From positions 1 to 36,636 of the forward strand of contig JAITMS010000137.1 of assembly GCA_031277255.1 (NCBI GenBank): a stretch of 36,636 nt of DNA, in the 5' to 3' direction. A program made the translations under genes and the position numbers. The first letter of the stretch is position 1. Each line of letters begins with the position of its first letter. Shown piece by piece: positions 25,974 to 36,636 of this stretch. Source of the stretch: Azonexus sp. (GTDB lineage Bacteria; Pseudomonadota; Gammaproteobacteria; Burkholderiales; Rhodocyclaceae). The notes beneath the pieces are model-generated. The model was not told where the DNA came from. It did no database searches and worked only from the letters and a program-made list of their open reading frames with translations.

Positions 25974-26895
25974 TCCGAAGATCATCCTGGTGACGCGGCG
26001 CACGCGGCTCCAGGAATTGATCGCTCGCCACAATACGGCTGAACAGGCCCGTTTTCAGGCCGAGCATCTCGGCATGGATTTCGGCGATTTTCTCGACGAG
26101 GACAGGATTTACCAGCGGGCCATGAAACAAACGGCGCAGGCGTTGGAGTCCTTTGGCCGTGTGCAGCATCTGGAACGCGGCTTTTTACCCAACTTCCTGT
26201 TCCCGCCCGGCTGCCTCGTGGTCGTGCTGGGACAGGACGGCCTTGTCGCCAATACGCTCAAATACCTTGCCGGTCAGCCGATTCTCGCCATCAATCCCGA
26301 CCCGGCGCGCTGGGAAGGCGTCCTCCTGCCGTTCCAGGTGGCCGACCTTCCCCGCGTCTTGCCCGATGTCGTCCGGGAGCGCCGCCAGACGCGGGAAATT
26401 ACCATCGCTCGCGTCCAGATCAACGATGGGCAGACGCTGCTGGCGGTCAACGATTTCTTCATTGGCGTGCGCGGCCACGTCTCGGCGCGTTACGACATTG
26501 CCCTCAACAACCGGCAGGAGCGGCAGTCATCCAGCGGCGTCATCGTTTCGACCGGGCTGGGTTCGACCGGCTGGCTGCGCAGCATTCTCACCGGCGCCCG
26601 CGCCATCACAGGTCGGGACGCCAACAAGGAAATCCTCGCCATTCGCCAGCACGGCATGGCATGGGACAGTCAAACGCTGATCTTCAACGTCCGCGAGCCT
26701 TATCCCAGCCGCTCGACAGAAGCGGAACTGGTGTTTGGCCGCGTTGCCGCCGGTCAATCCCTGCGCATCCGCTCGTTGATGCCGGAAAACGGCATCATCT
26801 TCAGCGACGGCATGGAAAGCGACAGCCTCGATTTCCGCTCCGGTCTTGAAGCCGCCATCGGCATCGCGCCGATCCGGGGGCGGCTCCTGCAATAG
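25957..26895 (+). CDS. NAD-kinase-fold protein with altered nucleotide motif
   Basis: 312 aa; ATG at 25957 with GGAGGG 6 nt upstream, inside the end of the SPFH gene. The fold is that of ATP-NAD/diacylglycerol kinases. LGQDGLVANTLKYL (91-104) takes the place of the canonical GGDGT motif, so the second Gly is Gln93 and the Thr is Leu96. AVNDFFIG (163-170) occupies the NE-containing loop, with Asp where Glu is usual. VSTGLGSTGW (197-206) matches the TPTGSTAY loop. The first 85 residues form an extra N-terminal part. As the last gene of an NAD operon it could phosphorylate NAD to NADP, but the altered motif makes another substrate, or a sensor role, possible. The housekeeping nadK is expected elsewhere. 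Confidence 0.8.
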   Translation: MSRKSDPKIILVTRRTRLQELIARHNTAEQARFQAEHLGMDFGDFLDEDRIYQRAMKQTAQALESFGRVQHLERGFLPNFLFPPGCLVVVLGQDGLVANTLKYLAGQPILAINPDPARWEGVLLPFQVADLPRVLPDVVRERRQTREITIARVQINDGQTLLAVNDFFIGVRGHVSARYDIALNNRQERQSSSGVIVSTGLGSTGWLRSILTGARAITGRDANKEILAIRQHGMAWDSQTLIFNVREPYPSRSTEAELVFGRVAAGQSLRIRSLMPENGIIFSDGMESDSLDFRSGLEAAIGIAPIRGRLLQ

Positions 26896-26924
26896 AAAGA
26901 TACTGGCGATTTGCGCCATAGAAA

Positions 26925-26953
26925 TTGACGCTCCTGTCGGGTTTCGTTACAAT
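26925..26953 (+). promoter_or_regulatory. Consensus sigma-70 promoter of the ATP synthase operon
   Basis: -35 TTGACG (26925-26930), 17-bp spacer, -10 TACAAT (26948-26953). The start of transcription would be near 26960, about 20 nt before atpI. A small inverted repeat (TGGCG/CGCCA, 26904-26918) lies just upstream and has no T tract. Confidence 0.82.
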
Positions 26954-26979
26954 CGCAAAGTTTTTGGCCGGGGCGTGTC

Positions 26980-28475
<1,496 letters not shown>

Positions 28476-28512
28476 TCTGCGCGCCTGAACCACTTTTTAC
28501 CAGGAGGTTGGC

Positions 28513-28983
28513 GTGAATATCAACGCTACACTGATTGGCCAGGCAATCTGGTTTGCGGTCTTCATCTGGATGACGATGAAGTTCATCTGGCCGTACCTGC
28601 AACGGGCGATGGCCAATCGTCAGGCGCAAATCGCTGAGGGTCTGGCGGCGGCTGAGCGCGGCAAAAACGAGCAGGAGCTTGCCGCCAAGCGTTCCGCCGA
28701 GGCGCTCCGCGAAGCCAAGGTCAAAGCGGCGGAACTGATTGCCCAGGCCGAAAGACGCGCGCAGCAGATCGTCGAGGAAGCCAAAGGCGGCGCCAAGGTC
28801 GAGGCCGACAAGGTTATCGCTGGCGCTCAGGCCGAGATCGACCAGGAGGTCGAGCGCGCCAAGCAGCAACTGCGCGAGCGCGTTGCCGAACTGGCGGTGG
28901 CCGGCGCCGAGAAGATCCTGCGCAAGGAAATCAACGCGGCTGCCCACGGCGAGATGCTGGTCGCCCTGAAACAGGAACTTTGA
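28513..28983 (+). CDS. atpF: F0 ATP synthase subunit b
   Basis: 156 aa. One N-terminal membrane helix ([20 protein letters not shown], about residues 9-28) and then a long charged coiled coil that forms the peripheral stalk as a dimer. The start is GTG at 28513 behind a full AGGAGG (28502-28507). Three bases separate its stop from atpH. Confidence 0.95.
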   Translation: MNINATLIGQAIWFAVFIWMTMKFIWPYLQRAMANRQAQIAEGLAAAERGKNEQELAAKRSAEALREAKVKAAELIAQAERRAQQIVEEAKGGAKVEADKVIAGAQAEIDQEVERAKQQLRERVAELAVAGAEKILRKEINAAAHGEMLVALKQEL

Positions 28984-28986
28984 GCG

Positions 28987-29523
28987 ATGGCTGAATCCGT
29001 CACGATTGCCCGCCCATACGCCGAAGCCTTGTTCCAGGTGGCGAAGGAGAGCGGCAAGCTGGGCCAATGGTCGGCGCTGGTCGCTACCCTCGGCCAGGTC
29101 GCCGCCAACGACGAAGTCCGTGCCGCCATCGGCGACCCCAATGTCGATGCCGGGCAACTGGTCGGCTTCTTCAAGGCCGCCTGCGGCAAGGCGGTCGATG
29201 CCGGTCTCACAAACTTCATCCAGTTGCTGTCTGACAATGGCCGTCTGGGCGTGCTGCCGGAAATCGCCGACCTGTACGAAAGCTACAAGCAGGCCGAGGA
29301 AGGCACCAAAGAGGCGGAAATCGTCTCGGCTTTTCCCATTGACGACAAACAGGTCAAGGCGCTGGTGCCGCAACTTGAAGCCGTCTTCAAGACCCGGCTC
29401 GAACCGAGAGTGGCTGTCGATCACGAACTGATCGGCGGCATCAAGGTGATCGTCGGCGATCAGATGCTGGATGCTTCAGTGCGCGGCAAGCTCGACGCGA
29501 TGGCTGTGGCGCTGAACAACTAG
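28987..29523 (+). CDS. atpH: F1 ATP synthase subunit delta
   Basis: 178 aa, the OSCP-type protein joining the peripheral stalk to the top of the alpha/beta hexamer. An N-terminal six-helix domain (ARPYAEALFQVAKESGKL) is followed by a C-terminal part containing the family signature VDHELIGGIKVIVGDQMLD (about 141-159). Length is usual. Confidence 0.95.
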   Translation: MAESVTIARPYAEALFQVAKESGKLGQWSALVATLGQVAANDEVRAAIGDPNVDAGQLVGFFKAACGKAVDAGLTNFIQLLSDNGRLGVLPEIADLYESYKQAEEGTKEAEIVSAFPIDDKQVKALVPQLEAVFKTRLEPRVAVDHELIGGIKVIVGDQMLDASVRGKLDAMAVALNN

Positions 29524-29532
29524 GAGAATTTC

Positions 29533-31071
29533 ATGCAGTTGAATCCTTCCGAAATTTCTGAACTCATCAAGAGCAAGATCCAGAACCTGCAAAGCGCCTC
29601 GGAAGTGCGCACGCAGGGCACCGTCGTCTCCGTCACCGACGGCATTTGCCGCGTGCATGGCTTGCAGGATGTCGTGCAGGGCGAAATGCTCGAATTCCCC
29701 GGCAACACCTTCGGCATGGCGCTCAATCTGGAGCGCGATTCTGTCGGCGTCGTGGTTCTTGGCGAATACGAACAGATCTCCGAAGGCGACGTGGTCAAGA
29801 CCACGGGCCGTATTCTCGAAGTCCCGATCGGCCCTGAACTCCTTGGCCGCGTGGTCGACGCCCTGGGCCGCCCGATCGACGGCAAAGGCCCGGTCAACGC
29901 CAAGCTCTCCGACAAAATCGAAAAAGTCGCGCCCGGCGTCATCTGGCGTAAATCGGTGTCGCAGCCGGTGCAGACAGGCCTGAAATGCGTCGACTCGATG
30001 GTGCCGATTGGCCGCGGCCAGCGCGAACTCATCATCGGCGACCGTCAGACCGGCAAGACCGCCGTCGCCGTCGACGCCATCATCAACCAGAAAGGCAAAG
30101 ACCTTTTCTGCGTTTATGTCGCCGTCGGCCAGAAGGCGTCGACCATCGCCAACGTCGTGAGGAAGCTCGAAGAACACGGGGCCATGGAATACACCATCAT
30201 CGTCGCCGCTTCCGCTTCCGAATCCGCCGCCTTGCAGTACATTGCGCCCTACTCTGGCTGCACCATGGGCGAATACTTCCGCGACCGCGGTCAGGATGCC
30301 CTGATTATTTATGACGACTTGACTAAACAGGCCTGGGGCTACCGTCAGGTTTCCCTGCTGCTGCGCCGTCCGCCGGGCCGCGAAGCCTATCCGGGCGACG
30401 TTTTCTACCTCCACTCCCGCCTTCTGGAACGCGCCGCCCGCGTCTCCGAGGCTTGGGTCGAGCGTTTCACGAATGGCGAAATCAAGGGCAAGACCGGCTC
30501 GCTGACCGCGTTGCCGGTGATCGAAACGCAGGCGGGCGACGTTTCCGCCTTCGTGCCGACCAACGTCATCTCCATTACCGACGGTCAGATCTTTCTCGAA
30601 ACCGACCTTTTCAACGCCGGTATCCGGCCTGCCATCAACGCCGGTATTTCCGTCTCGCGCGTTGGCGGCGCGGCCCAGACCAAGCTCATCAAGAAGCTCG
30701 GCGGCGGCGTCCGTCTGGCCCTTGCCCAGTACCGCGAACTGGCGGCTTTTGCCCAATTCGCTTCCGACCTCGACGAAGCGACCCGGAAGCAGCTTGAGCG
30801 TGGCCGTCTGGTGACCGAATTGATGAAGCAGCCGCAATACGCGCCGATGAGCATTTCGGAAATGGCCGTCACGCTGTACGCCGCCGACAAGGGCTATTTC
30901 GACGATGTCGAAGTCAAGCGCGCGCTGGAATGCGAAAAAGCCATGATCGGCTACCTCAAGGCCAACTGCGCTGACTTGATGAACACCATGGAGTCGTCCG
31001 CCGACCTCGGCGCCGATAGCGAGAAGGCGCTGGCTGCCGGTATTGCCGCATTCAAGAGCAGTTGGGCTTGA
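29533..31071 (+). CDS. atpA: F1 ATP synthase subunit alpha
   Basis: 512 aa. The regulatory nucleotide-binding subunit of F1. The P-loop GDRQTGKT is at 169-176. The conserved [28 protein letters not shown] stretch is interrupted by nothing unusual, and the C-terminal helical domain ends with FKSSWA. AGGAG lies before the ATG. Confidence 0.98.
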   Translation: MQLNPSEISELIKSKIQNLQSASEVRTQGTVVSVTDGICRVHGLQDVVQGEMLEFPGNTFGMALNLERDSVGVVVLGEYEQISEGDVVKTTGRILEVPIGPELLGRVVDALGRPIDGKGPVNAKLSDKIEKVAPGVIWRKSVSQPVQTGLKCVDSMVPIGRGQRELIIGDRQTGKTAVAVDAIINQKGKDLFCVYVAVGQKASTIANVVRKLEEHGAMEYTIIVAASASESAALQYIAPYSGCTMGEYFRDRGQDALIIYDDLTKQAWGYRQVSLLLRRPPGREAYPGDVFYLHSRLLERAARVSEAWVERFTNGEIKGKTGSLTALPVIETQAGDVSAFVPTNVISITDGQIFLETDLFNAGIRPAINAGISVSRVGGAAQTKLIKKLGGGVRLALAQYRELAAFAQFASDLDEATRKQLERGRLVTELMKQPQYAPMSISEMAVTLYAADKGYFDDVEVKRALECEKAMIGYLKANCADLMNTMESSADLGADSEKALAAGIAAFKSSWA

Positions 31072-31085
31072 TTTAGGAGAACGCC

Positions 31086-33381
<2,296 letters not shown>

Positions 33382-33408
33382 CGCGGCATCGGCATAGGAG
33401 CCAGAAAT

Positions 33409-33834
33409 ATGGTTATGACTGTTCATTGCGATGTCGTCAGCGCCGAAGAATCCATCTTCTCCGGCCAGATCGAGATGGGCGTGTTCCCTGGCGAAGCCGG
33501 GGAACTCGGCGTGCTGCCCCGGCACACGCCGCTGCTCACGCGCATCCGTCCCGGCACCATCCGCCTCAAAATGGCCAACCAGAGCGAATTTGAACTGGTT
33601 TACGTCTCCGGCGGCATGTTGGAGATTCAGCCCGACGTGGTCACCGTGCTTGCCGATACGGCAATCCGCGCCAACGACCTCGACGAAGCCAAGGCCCTCG
33701 ACGCCAAAAAACGCGCCGAAGAAGCCCTCGCCAACCGCCAGGCCGAAATGGACTACGCCACCGCCGAAGCCGAACTGGCCCAGGCCATCGCCCAACTCCA
33801 GGCCATCCAGCGCCTGCGCAAACGCACACACTGA
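33409..33834 (+). CDS. atpC: F1 ATP synthase subunit epsilon
   Basis: 141 aa. An N-terminal beta sandwich ([38 protein letters not shown]) is followed by two C-terminal helices ([20 protein letters not shown] and onward) that can insert into F1 and inhibit hydrolysis. GGAG is 8 nt before ATG 33409; a second ATG at 33415 is possible. It is the last gene of the operon, with a terminator 20 nt after its stop. Confidence 0.96.
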   Translation: MVMTVHCDVVSAEESIFSGQIEMGVFPGEAGELGVLPRHTPLLTRIRPGTIRLKMANQSEFELVYVSGGMLEIQPDVVTVLADTAIRANDLDEAKALDAKKRAEEALANRQAEMDYATAEAELAQAIAQLQAIQRLRKRTH

Positions 33835-33853
33835 AGCGCATCGCCGGGAAACG

Positions 33854-33881
33854 AAAAAAGGCAGCCAAGGCTGCCTTTTTT
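33854..33881 (+). terminator. Rho-independent terminator of the atp operon
   Basis: A perfect 13-bp inverted repeat (AAAAAAGGCAGCC / GGCTGCCTTTTTT) around a 2-nt centre; the GC stem is followed by six T. The A-run on the other side makes it able to work on the minus strand for the converging ubiJ unit too. Confidence 0.93.
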
Positions 33882-33890
33882 ATCAGTGTC

Positions 33891-33962
33891 GTAGGGCGGG
33901 TCTTGACCCGCCGATTGAACATCAAATTTGATTTTTGGATGGCGGGTCGAGACCCGCCCTAC
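33891..33962. repeat. Long palindromic GTAGGGCGGGTC-type intergenic repeat
   Basis: Outer arms GTAGGGCGGGTC (33891-33902) and GACCCGCCCTAC (33951-33962). Each end is itself a small hairpin (GGCGGGTC-TT-GACCCGCC and GGCGGGTC-GA-GACCCGCC). The centre holds ATCAAATTTGAT. It sits between two converging transcription units directly after the atp terminator and has the look of a dispersed repeat. Confidence 0.8.
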
Positions 33963-33997
33963 GGAACGCGGGAACGACTATCGCGGCGAGTGCCGCT

Positions 33998-34561
33998 TCA
34001 CAGCCGCCCGATGCGTTTTTCCAAGCGGGCGAGGTCGTCGCGCAGGCTGTCGACGGCGGTGGTAAAGGCGGTGAAGCGGGCCTTGCTGGTCAGCAGGCTG
34101 CTTTCGTGGCTGGCGTATTCGGCGGCGTTGGCCGCCAGTCGGCGGGCGCTTTCGCTGGCCTGAGCGGCCAGATGGCTGCCGAGGCGGGCGAGCCGCCGGG
34201 CCGGGATGTCGCCGGTCCAGCGGGCCAAGTCCGTTTCGACATCCCAGCGCAAGTGGCGAAAAACAAAGGCCAGCGTTTCGGCCAGATCGGCGGGGCCAGC
34301 GAGACGAACGCCAGCAAACAGGTCGTCACGGTCGAGCAGCAGGCGGGCGGGCGCATCGGCGGGCAGGGTCAGCGTCACGGCGGCGGGGGCGGCGGCGTCG
34401 GCGGCTGTGAACAGGCCGTTTTCGTCGATGCCGAGCATGAGTTTGAGCGGGCCGCCTTCGATCCGCACGACGGCTCCGGCAAATGGCCGCAGTCGCTCGC
34501 GCGCCCAGCTTTCACCAGCCAGCAGGTGATTGAGGAAGGCGACCGACAGGGCGTGTGCCAT
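33998..34561 (-). CDS. ubiJ: Ubiquinone biosynthesis accessory factor UbiJ (SCP2 domain)
   Basis: 187 aa from the ATG at 34561, one base after the ubiE stop. An SCP2-like lipid-binding N-terminal domain (about residues 1-110; RIEGGPLKLMLGIDENGLF, then LTLPADAPARLLL) is followed by a segment conserved in UbiJ (FRHLRWDVETDLARWTGDIP). A C-terminal helix ends DSLRDDLARLEKRIGRL. With UbiK it helps assemble the soluble complex that modifies ubiquinone precursors. The usual follower ubiB is absent: the next feature is the converging atp operon. Confidence 0.9.
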   Translation of the reverse strand: MAHALSVAFLNHLLAGESWARERLRPFAGAVVRIEGGPLKLMLGIDENGLFTAADAAAPAAVTLTLPADAPARLLLDRDDLFAGVRLAGPADLAETLAFVFRHLRWDVETDLARWTGDIPARRLARLGSHLAAQASESARRLAANAAEYASHESSLLTSKARFTAFTTAVDSLRDDLARLEKRIGRL

Positions 34562-34562
34562 G

Positions 34563-35300
34563 TCAGAACTTGCAGCCGCGATGGAGCGCGACGCCGCCAA
34601 AAGCCAGATTGAAATACTCGACCTGTTCCAGCCCGGCGGCCTCCATCAGGGCTTTCAATTCCTCCTGGCCGGGGTGCATACGGATCGACTCGGACAGGTA
34701 GCGGTAGCTGTCTTCATCCTGCGTCACCAGTTTGCCGATGCGTGGAATGATCTGGAAGGAATAAAAATCGTAAAGCGGCGCCAGCGGTTTCCAGATTTGC
34801 GAAAATTCCAGCACCAGCAGGCGACCGCCGGGGCGCAGCACGCGGCACATTTCAGCCAGCGCCGCCTCCTTGTGGGTCATGTTGCGCAGGCCAAAAGCCA
34901 CCGACACACAATCGAACCAGTCGTCGGGGAAAGGCAGTTTTTCGGCGTCGCACTGCGTCACCGGCAGCAGGTAGCCTTTGTCGATCAGGCGGTCGCGGCC
35001 ATGCGTCAGCATCGCGTTGTTGATGTCGGTCAGCCAGACCTGGCCGCTGAGGCCGACTTTTTTGGCAAAAGCCAGCGACAGATCGCCCGTGCCGCCCGCC
35101 ACATCGAGCACGCGCGAGCCTTCGCGGACGCCGCTGCGCTGGATGGTAAAGGCTTTCCAGAAGCGATGCAGGCCGCCCGACATGAGATCGTTCATCAAGT
35201 CGTAACGGCTGGCGACCGAATCAAACACCCCGGCGACGCGGCGGGCTTTTTCCTGCTCGGCGACGGTTTCGTAGCCGAAGTGCGTGGTTTTGTCGTTCAT
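34563..35300 (-). CDS. ubiE: Ubiquinone/menaquinone C-methyltransferase UbiE
   Basis: 245 aa from ATG 35300 ([20 protein letters not shown]); the upstream in-frame ATG adds unrelated residues. It is a SAM-dependent methyltransferase with [18 protein letters not shown] (motif I) and [20 protein letters not shown], then [11 protein letters not shown]. It methylates the quinone ring at C2 (ubiquinone) or makes menaquinone from demethylmenaquinone. It lies 5 nt after the DUF971 gene and next to ubiJ, a betaproteobacterial ubi arrangement. Confidence 0.96.
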   Translation of the reverse strand: MNDKTTHFGYETVAEQEKARRVAGVFDSVASRYDLMNDLMSGGLHRFWKAFTIQRSGVREGSRVLDVAGGTGDLSLAFAKKVGLSGQVWLTDINNAMLTHGRDRLIDKGYLLPVTQCDAEKLPFPDDWFDCVSVAFGLRNMTHKEAALAEMCRVLRPGGRLLVLEFSQIWKPLAPLYDFYSFQIIPRIGKLVTQDEDSYRYLSESIRMHPGQEELKALMEAAGLEQVEYFNLAFGGVALHRGCKF

Positions 35301-35305
35301 GGTTT

Positions 35306-35728
35306 TCAGTGCTGCTGGCCGCAACCGCCGCTCCGGGCCGGGCGGGAGGTGGTGTCGATGTCGCGGGAAAGTCCCTCGCTGTCAAGACGCTTCAGGTACT
35401 CGGCCCACAGTTCTTCCTGATGCGTCGCCAGATTGTGCAGCAAATTCCAGGTATATAAACCGCTGTCGTGACCGTCGGAATAGACAAAACGCAGGGCGTA
35501 AGTGCCAACCGGCTCGATGCGCTCGATCCGCACATCGCGCTTGCCGGTCTGCAAAGTCTCCTGCCCCGGCCCGTGACCGCGCGCCTCGGCGGACGGCGTA
35601 AAAACGCGCAGATACTCAAAATCGAGCCGATAACGCTGGCCCGCCTCATACGCCAGTTCAAGACAGCGCGATTTCTGGTGCAGCGTGATTTCGGTGGGTA
35701 TCGGGTTATCCCGGTCGGGGCTGGTCAT
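35306..35728 (-). CDS. DUF971 protein (gamma-butyrobetaine-hydroxylase-like N-terminal domain)
   Basis: 140 aa. The DUF971 signature runs from [19 protein letters not shown] through [20 protein letters not shown] to [18 protein letters not shown]. The tail is rich in Gly, Cys and His (SGGCGQQH). GGAGGA lies 6-8 nt before the ATG at 35728. It is the first gene of the DUF971-ubiE-ubiJ operon. Related domains are found in Fe-S handling proteins; its exact job is not known. Confidence 0.9.
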   Translation of the reverse strand: MTSPDRDNPIPTEITLHQKSRCLELAYEAGQRYRLDFEYLRVFTPSAEARGHGPGQETLQTGKRDVRIERIEPVGTYALRFVYSDGHDSGLYTWNLLHNLATHQEELWAEYLKRLDSEGLSRDIDTTSRPARSGGCGQQH

Positions 35729-35888
35729 GGGGCATCCTCCGCGAAGAAGGCCGCCAGTTTACCGCACTCGCCCGGTATTGGCTGCAAGGGGATGGCTCGA
35801 CCGGGCGTTGTCGTGGATAGAACGGTTTGTGGGCAAGTTACCCATTTGCGATTTTTCACGGCTGCCAGTCTGATCTAGCGCGCTAAAC

Positions 35889-35917
35889 CAAACCGCCCGC
35901 CGTAGGCGGGCGGTTTG
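35889..35917. terminator. Strong symmetric hairpin between the SEC-C gene and the DUF971 gene
   Basis: A perfect 13-bp stem (CAAACCGCCCGCC / GGCGGGCGGTTTG) with a 3-nt loop. It lacks a long T tract on either side (only TTT within the stem), so it is a likely but not classical terminator for the minus-strand gene upstream of DUF971. Confidence 0.7.
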
Positions 35918-35958
35918 AGCAGAGAGTTATATCCTGACAACAAGAAGGGACTTATTCC

Positions 35959-36200
35959 CTAAAAGAAGTAATCCCGGTCGGAACCGTCATGCTTGCCAGT
36001 CAGCATGCAACAACGCTTGAAACCGGAGGCCAGACCCACAGGGGCATGGATCATTCCGCCCAAGTTTCTCAAGAAGTTCCTTGTTTCCATTCACGACCCT
36101 ATAGCCTCGCTTGACTTGGGTTTCTGAAGGATAACCCTTCCGTCGCTTGCTCGTTACCTCAAAACCAATGTTGGTTGAGGAGGTTCTTGTTTGTACGCAT
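35959..36200 (-). pseudogene. SEC-C zinc-motif small protein gene interrupted by two 1-nt insertions
   Basis: A consensus promoter, a GGAGGT ribosome site and an ATG (36200) lead into a frame that stops after 13 codons ([13 protein letters not shown]). Dropping one T from the TTTT run (plus-strand A run 36161-36164) restores reading through [19 protein letters not shown] and [19 protein letters not shown]. Dropping one T from a second run (36020-36022) then completes the metal motif as [13 protein letters not shown] and runs to a TAG at 35959. The restored protein is 79 aa with the C-x-C...C-C zinc set of SEC-C domains, as at the end of SecA. Both lesions are T insertions in T runs, so real decay, homopolymer sequencing error or frameshifting are all possible. 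Confidence 0.72.
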
Positions 36201-36217
36201 GATACACCTCCAGTATT

Positions 36218-36237
36218 AAAAGCCCCGAATGTCGGGG
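36218..36237 (-). promoter_or_regulatory. Terminator-like hairpin at the 5' end of the SEC-C transcript
   Basis: Stem CCCCGA/TCGGGG with loop CAT (36237-36223), then C and four T. It starts almost at the predicted transcript start (about 36238) and ends just before the ribosome site. It may be an attenuator or a protective 5' stem. Confidence 0.55.
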
Positions 36238-36244
36238 AGCGCGC

Positions 36245-36273
36245 ATTATAGTGGATTTTCTTGTAGAGTCTAA
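36245..36273 (-). promoter_or_regulatory. Consensus promoter of the SEC-C gene
   Basis: On the minus strand, -35 TTAGAC (36273-36268), 17-bp spacer, -10 TATAAT (36250-36245, perfect), followed by GCGCGC. The leader to the ATG would be about 38 nt. Confidence 0.8.
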
Positions 36274-36298
36274 CGGGTATGAGTTAGGCCGCATACAT

Positions 36299-36636
36299 CT
36301 ATGGCTCGGAGACTAAAGTAATTTGAGGCTCACTGGTGAGAATAGCACGTAAATCGGAGTCCAGCTTCGAGAGGGCAACGCCTGTATCCGGCTTCCGAAA
36401 CAAGCGCCTGAGTAAAGGAACCTCAGCGACGGCGAAGCAGTGCCACGTCATCACACTATCAGGCGATTCGCCGACGTCTACGTTTCCGCAGCCAACCCAC
36501 AGCATATACGGCGATCGGGAAAGCATAAGGCATCTTCCCCAATCTTCTGCTATGACGGGTTCAACGCTACGGCCAGAATTTTCCAACTTCTCTTTAAGCC
36601 AAATAGCTAGCTGTCTCCCATATCTACCGGGATTGG
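36299..36636 (-). CDS. Uncharacterised small protein (N-terminus cut by window edge)
   Basis: The frame is open from the right edge to the stop at 36299, about 111 residues. It reads NPGRYGRQLAIWLKEKLENS at the edge, then VIAEDWGRCLMLSRSPYMLW, VGCGNVD and TWHCFAVAEVPLLRRLF. A helix followed by an E-D-W-G motif and a W-x-G-C-G-N strand is a pattern I associate with small uncharacterised bacterial proteins, but I cannot name the family. The end ITLVSEP looks complete. The real start lies outside; the only internal near-start codon in that area is TTG. It precedes the SEC-C gene on the same strand. Confidence 0.6.
   Translation of the reverse strand, partial: NPGRYGRQLAIWLKEKLENSGRSVEPVIAEDWGRCLMLSRSPYMLWVGCGNVDVGESPDSVMTWHCFAVAEVPLLRRLFRKPDTGVALSKLDSDLRAILTSEPQITLVSEP

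Overview
The window is GC-rich chromosomal DNA (roughly 60% G+C by eye) from a betaproteobacterium. The mnmG-rsmG-parA-parB cluster, the atpIBEFHAGDC operon, the ubiE/ubiJ/DUF971 set and an exosortase/PEP-CTERM locus together suggest the Rhodocyclaceae (Accumulibacter, Dechloromonas or Propionivibrio type). That placement is inference, with no marker gene to fix it.

Layout. 1-5.4 kb, minus strand: a DUF6708-like membrane protein cut by the left edge, riboflavin synthase (carrying a near-perfect parS-like palindrome inside the gene), a secreted FecR/DUF6600 protein and a response regulator fused to TPRs. 5.7-6.8 kb, plus: an AT-rich islet with a Clp-fold serine protease and a 62-aa partner, closed by a terminator. 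6.9-11.0 kb, plus: mnmG-rsmG-parA-parB, each overlapping the next by 4 nt. 11.1-12.6 kb: a TauD-type dioxygenase, a nested palindromic repeat and a small secreted protein. 12.8-17.6 kb, minus: a compact dedicated exosortase locus (VIT/VWA protein with a PEP-CTERM tail, exosortase, EpsI-like protein, GT51 transglycosylase), with a 13-bp hairpin next to the first SD and 11-bp-phased TGAA repeats upstream. 17.8-22.3 kb, plus: a coupled PlsC-like acyltransferase, PAP2 phosphatase and rifampicin-phosphotransferase-like dikinase. 22.3-26.9 kb, plus: an NAD salvage operon (NadM-Nudix, nicotinamide phosphoribosyltransferase, SPFH protein, NAD-kinase-like protein) with its own promoter. 26.9-33.9 kb, plus: the complete F1Fo ATP synthase operon with a consensus promoter and a strong terminator. 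34.0-36.6 kb, minus: ubiJ, ubiE, a DUF971 gene, a SEC-C gene interrupted by two single-base insertions, and a gene cut by the right edge.

How it fits together. In many proteobacteria gidA/gidB(/parAB) lie directly before the atp operon. Here about 16 kb of accessory cargo separates parB from atpI. The cargo consists of self-contained modules: surface-protein sorting, lipid/phosphotransfer chemistry and NAD recycling. The most unusual parts are the single-target exosortase locus with its own transglycosylase and paired regulatory elements, and the acyltransferase/phosphatase/dikinase triad of unknown substrate.
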